Origin: Deltaproteobacteria bacterium
GTDB taxonomy: Bacteria; Desulfobacterota; Desulfomonilia; UBA1062
Length of the DNA: 8,452 nt
Assembly (NCBI GenBank): GCA_003643935.1
Contig: QMLJ01000037.1
Location: 1 to 8,452, forward strand
Direction: 5' to 3'
Positions 6,808 through 8,452 of the stretch are shown piece by piece; positions within the stretch are counted from its first letter, which is position 1; each line of letters starts with the position of its first letter. Below the pieces are notes generated by a model. It worked only from the letters and a program-made list of their open reading frames with translations. It did not search any database and had not been told where the DNA came from. The translations under genes were made by a program, and so were the position numbers.

Positions 6808-6840
6808 ACACCCTCCATGTTAGGATAAGCGATGTATCCA

Positions 6841-6856
6841 TGCATGTAGCTATGCA
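6841..6856. promoter_or_regulatory. Inverted repeat in the divergent intergenic region
   Basis: TGCAT (6841-6845) and ATGCA (6852-6856) are perfect arms with a 6-base spacer. The site lies between the cyclase start and the lrp -35 box, so a bound protein could affect either gene. Short arms; low certainty. Confidence 0.25.
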
Positions 6857-6867
6857 AACTATGTGCC

Positions 6868-6896
6868 TTGATTCATTGCCCCGGTTGGTTTATAAT
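6868..6896 (+). promoter_or_regulatory. Sigma70-type promoter of the lrp-oxidoreductase block
   Basis: TTGATT (6868-6873), a 17-base spacer and a perfect TATAAT (6891-6896). The expected start point near 6903 leaves a leader of about 15 bases before the ATG at 6920, with a GGGG Shine-Dalgarno remnant at 6906-6909. This is the best promoter match in the window. Confidence 0.75.
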
Positions 6897-6909
6897 GTTT
6901 TATCCGGGG
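6879..6909. promoter_or_regulatory. GC-armed inverted repeat straddling the lrp -10 box, operator candidate
   Basis: CCCCGG (6879-6884) and CCGGGG (6904-6909) are perfect inverted arms 19 bases apart, centred on 6894 within the TATAAT box. A dimer bound here would block RNA polymerase. Autorepression is common among Lrp/AsnC regulators, so this site may be bound by the product of the next gene; that is inference. Confidence 0.4.
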
Positions 6910-6919
6910 TATAGAATTA

Positions 6920-7375
6920 ATGGCAAAAAAGTTTTTTGATGCAACAGACTGGAAGATTATAAAGTTATTGTCGGAAGACGGGCGAATGACAGCCAAGTCC
7001 ATGGCAGGAAGGCTTGGTGTTGCAGAGGCCACGGTCAGAAACAGGCTTAAGATGCTGGCAAGATCTGGGAAGTTGAAGGTGAATGCACTTATAGACCACG
7101 ATACCTTTGAAGATAAGCTTGTTGCTTACGTTGCACTGGAGGTAAAGGAGGTAGAGAGCTTAGACAGGATAGGACTCGAGATATCAAAGTTGCCAAGCGT
7201 ACAGAGCGTCTCAATAGTCTCGGGCAGGTATGATTACATAGTGGAGATACTGGTCTCGTCCAACAAGGGTATCATCAATTTTCTCAAGGATGAACTGGCC
7301 ACCATACATGGAATAGGAAAGACTGAGACGTTTATAATACTGAAGAGTTTTAACAAGTGGGTAAGGCTTGACTAG
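6920..7375 (+). CDS. Lrp/AsnC-family transcriptional regulator
   Basis: This 151-residue protein has the family's two domains. An N-terminal winged helix-turn-helix spans about residues 5-55 (DWKIIKLLSEDGRMTAKSMA, then LGVAEATVRNRLKML with the recognition helix). A C-terminal RAM/AsnC ligand-binding domain spans about 65-148, including SVQSVSIVSGRYDYIVEI and the C-terminal strand TFIILKSF. Such proteins form octamers or dimers that bind amino acids or related metabolites and control amino-acid metabolism. It is the first gene after a good promoter and precedes the oxidoreductase subunit genes by 62 bases on the same strand. It therefore likely controls them and itself, perhaps sensing a branched-chain or aromatic amino acid whose 2-oxoacid the enzyme oxidises. 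The ligand is a guess. Confidence 0.9.
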   Translation: MAKKFFDATDWKIIKLLSEDGRMTAKSMAGRLGVAEATVRNRLKMLARSGKLKVNALIDHDTFEDKLVAYVALEVKEVESLDRIGLEISKLPSVQSVSIVSGRYDYIVEILVSSNKGIINFLKDELATIHGIGKTETFIILKSFNKWVRLD

Positions 7376-7380
7376 AGAGA

Positions 7381-7392
7381 CTCATATATGAG
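7381..7392. promoter_or_regulatory. Perfect 12-bp palindrome between lrp-type gene and oxidoreductase genes
   Basis: CTCATATATGAG is fully self-complementary and lies 6 bases after the regulator's stop codon. It is also partly flanked by AGACT and AGTCT. Lrp/AsnC proteins often bind AT-rich palindromes of about this size, so it may control the downstream oxidoreductase genes. No good promoter accompanies it. Confidence 0.35.
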
Positions 7393-7437
7393 AAGTCTTG
7401 GGTATGTTTTAGGACAGTCAATAATGAGGGCTAGTGA

Positions 7438-8031
7438 ATGCATGTAAACGATTCTATAGAGATCAGGTGGCATGGAAGGGGTGGCCAGGGTGCCATTACT
7501 GCGGCCAAGATAGTGGCGAGGGCGGCATTTGAGTCTGGCTACCCAGGGGTCGTAATGATACCCACCTTTGGTACTGAGAGGAGAGGTGCACCGGTAATTA
7601 CCTCTCTCAAGATAGCAAGGCAAAGGATATACGATCTCTCGGTTATTGAGGAGCCTGACATCGTGGTGGTGCTAGATCATCTTTTGCTCAGGGAGGTGGA
7701 CGTGACTGCTGGCCTAAAAAAGGGGGGTTTGCTTATAATAAATACTTCGTTAAGGCCAGATGCATACCCTTATAAAGGCATAGTCGTGGCGACCGCGGAT
7801 GTTAATTCCATCGCCAGGCAGGCAGGGCTTCCCTATGGTGTGGTGAACACCGGTGTAATAGGGGCCTTGGCCAGGGCAACGAACATTTTTAACACGGATA
7901 TAATCTCACGGGTTATAGAAAAGGAATTCGAGGGTCGAAGCCCGGATGAGAATGTCCAGGCAGCTCTTATTACCTACGAAAATACACAGTTAGGAGGTGG
8001 CATGTGGGCTCCCGGGAATGTGGACAGATAA
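7438..8031 (+). CDS. 2-oxoacid:ferredoxin oxidoreductase, gamma subunit
   Basis: This 197-residue protein is the gamma subunit of the four-subunit pyruvate/2-ketoisovalerate ferredoxin oxidoreductases, which oxidise a 2-oxoacid with CoA to acyl-CoA and CO2 and reduce ferredoxin. Typical marks are WHGRGGQGAITAAKI (11-25), FGTERRGAPV (44-53), a Rossmann-like core with PDIVVVLDHLLL (73-84), and NTGVIGALARATNIF (137-151). The ATG has GAGGG 7 bases upstream. The next gene starts inside its last codons (28-base overlap), so gamma and delta are translationally coupled. Separate gamma, delta and alpha genes rule out the single-chain bacterial pyruvate enzyme. The exact 2-oxoacid cannot be fixed from this subunit. 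Confidence 0.92.
   Translation: MHVNDSIEIRWHGRGGQGAITAAKIVARAAFESGYPGVVMIPTFGTERRGAPVITSLKIARQRIYDLSVIEEPDIVVVLDHLLLREVDVTAGLKKGGLLIINTSLRPDAYPYKGIVVATADVNSIARQAGLPYGVVNTGVIGALARATNIFNTDIISRVIEKEFEGRSPDENVQAALITYENTQLGGGMWAPGNVDR
7992..7997 (+). promoter_or_regulatory. Shine-Dalgarno site for the delta subunit GTG start
   Basis: AGGAGG within the end of the gamma gene, 6 bases before GTG at 8004. It is one of the strongest ribosome sites in the window and fixes the overlapping start of the ferredoxin subunit. The ATG at 8002-8004 belongs to the gamma frame. Confidence 0.75.
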
Positions 8032-8309
8032 CCTCGCATAGTGAGCCAGGCCCTGGTGACGGCGGAAGGACAGGTTCTTGGAGGGTTTTACGTCCTGTAA
8101 TAAACCTAGATGCCTGCATCCCAAGCAGAAGGAAGGTAGAATCATGCTTTATTTGTTGGTTGTACTGCCCTGATGGCGTTATAACAAGGACAATACCGCC
8201 GAGCATAGACTATGAATACTGTAAGGGTTGCGGTATATGCGCCGAGGAGTGTCCTACCAAGGCCATTACCATGGTAGAGGAAACTAGTTTTGCATTAGAG
8301 GAGAAGTAG
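8004..8309 (+). CDS. 2-oxoacid:ferredoxin oxidoreductase, delta (2x[4Fe-4S]) subunit
   Basis: This 101-residue ferredoxin-like electron carrier of the complex uses a GTG start chosen from AGGAGG 6 bases upstream. The N-terminal linker ends in TGSWRVLRPVI (23-33), a hallmark of Por/Vor delta subunits. Two cluster motifs follow. The second is canonical: C73-x2-C76-x2-C79-x3-C83-P. The first is stretched: C38-x9-C48-x2-C51-x3-C55-P, where the usual spacing is C-x2-C-x2-C-x3-C. All eight Cys are present, so two [4Fe-4S] clusters still seem possible. It overlaps the gamma gene by 28 bases, and the alpha gene begins 4 bases after its stop. Confidence 0.92.
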   Translation: MGSRECGQITSHSEPGPGDGGRTGSWRVLRPVINLDACIPSRRKVESCFICWLYCPDGVITRTIPPSIDYEYCKGCGICAEECPTKAITMVEETSFALEEK

Positions 8310-8313
8310 AAAG

Positions 8314-8452
8314 GTGAAGGTAATAGAATCAGGGAATGTGGCTGCTGCTTTGGGTGTTAAACTGTGCCGGGCCAACGTGATTGCAGCATACCCGATAACT
8401 CCGCAGACTCCACTTACGGAAAAACTTTCCGAATTTGTGGAGAGTGGTCAGA
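8314..8452 (+). CDS. 2-oxoacid:ferredoxin oxidoreductase, alpha subunit (3' end missing)
   Basis: A GTG start 4 bases after the delta stop, with GAGGAG 10 bases upstream, opens a frame of 46 residues that runs off the window. The N-terminus contains SGNVAAALGVKLCRANVIAAYPITPQTP (reading 6-33), where YPITPQT is the signature of the alpha subunit's pyrimidine-binding domain. PITPQT with the separate delta subunit favours pyruvate or 2-ketoisovalerate type over the 2-oxoglutarate type, which usually has PITPST. The full protein should be about 380-400 residues, followed by the thiamine-diphosphate-binding beta subunit. Confidence 0.9.
   Translation, partial: MKVIESGNVAAALGVKLCRANVIAAYPITPQTPLTEKLSEFVESGQ

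Noticed and set aside
6808..6919. Minus-strand promoter for the cyclase (for example TATAAA at 6894-6889)
   Set aside because: No acceptable -35 box at 16-18 bases, and it coincides with the plus-strand -10 box; not called.

Overview
The window looks like a bacterial chromosome segment of moderate GC, judged by eye and not computed. Several features point to a bacterium: a GGDEF diguanylate cyclase, a PilZ-type protein, RsmE and a YugP-type protease, clear Shine-Dalgarno sites, and a sigma70-type promoter (TTGATT-N17-TATAAT). A multi-subunit 2-oxoacid:ferredoxin oxidoreductase suggests anaerobic, ferredoxin-based metabolism. AUA and AGG codons are frequent. No gene is diagnostic enough for me to name a phylum. 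There are no RNA genes, CRISPR arrays, insertion sequences or phage genes, and no gene-free stretch exceeds about 190 bases.

Left part (1-2473, plus strand): the 3' part of an M28-family zinc aminopeptidase that carries a two-helix membrane hairpin between its metal ligands; a 16S rRNA m3U methyltransferase of the RsmE family; and a membrane-embedded HExxH metalloprotease of the YugP family. A strong hairpin closes this block where it converges on the next one.

Middle part (2527-6807, minus strand, transcribed right to left): first a likely operon of a GAF-like/GGDEF diguanylate cyclase, a PilZ c-di-GMP receptor of unusual layout, and a UlaG/NAPE-PLD-like metallo-beta-lactamase-fold hydrolase. 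The first two are 6 bases apart. The last two overlap, and the hydrolase seems to begin at a non-standard AUU codon. A 188-base gap with its own TTGACA promoter then leads into a 512-residue acyl-CoA synthetase (AMP-forming).

Right part (6808-8452, plus strand): a divergent promoter region with palindromic operator candidates, an Lrp/AsnC-type regulator, then the gamma, delta and start of the alpha subunit of a pyruvate/2-ketoisovalerate-type ferredoxin oxidoreductase. The gene order (gamma-delta-alpha) is that of the four-subunit enzymes, so the beta gene should lie just past the window. The delta subunit has a stretched first iron-sulfur cluster motif. The Lrp-type regulator probably controls itself and the oxidoreductase in response to an amino acid. 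This would link 2-oxoacid oxidation to acyl-CoA in the same neighbourhood as an acyl-CoA synthetase.

I see no wholly new multi-gene system. The best leads are the PilZ architecture beside its own cyclase, the AUU-started overlapping hydrolase, the membrane-interrupted M28 peptidase, and the palindrome that straddles the lrp promoter.
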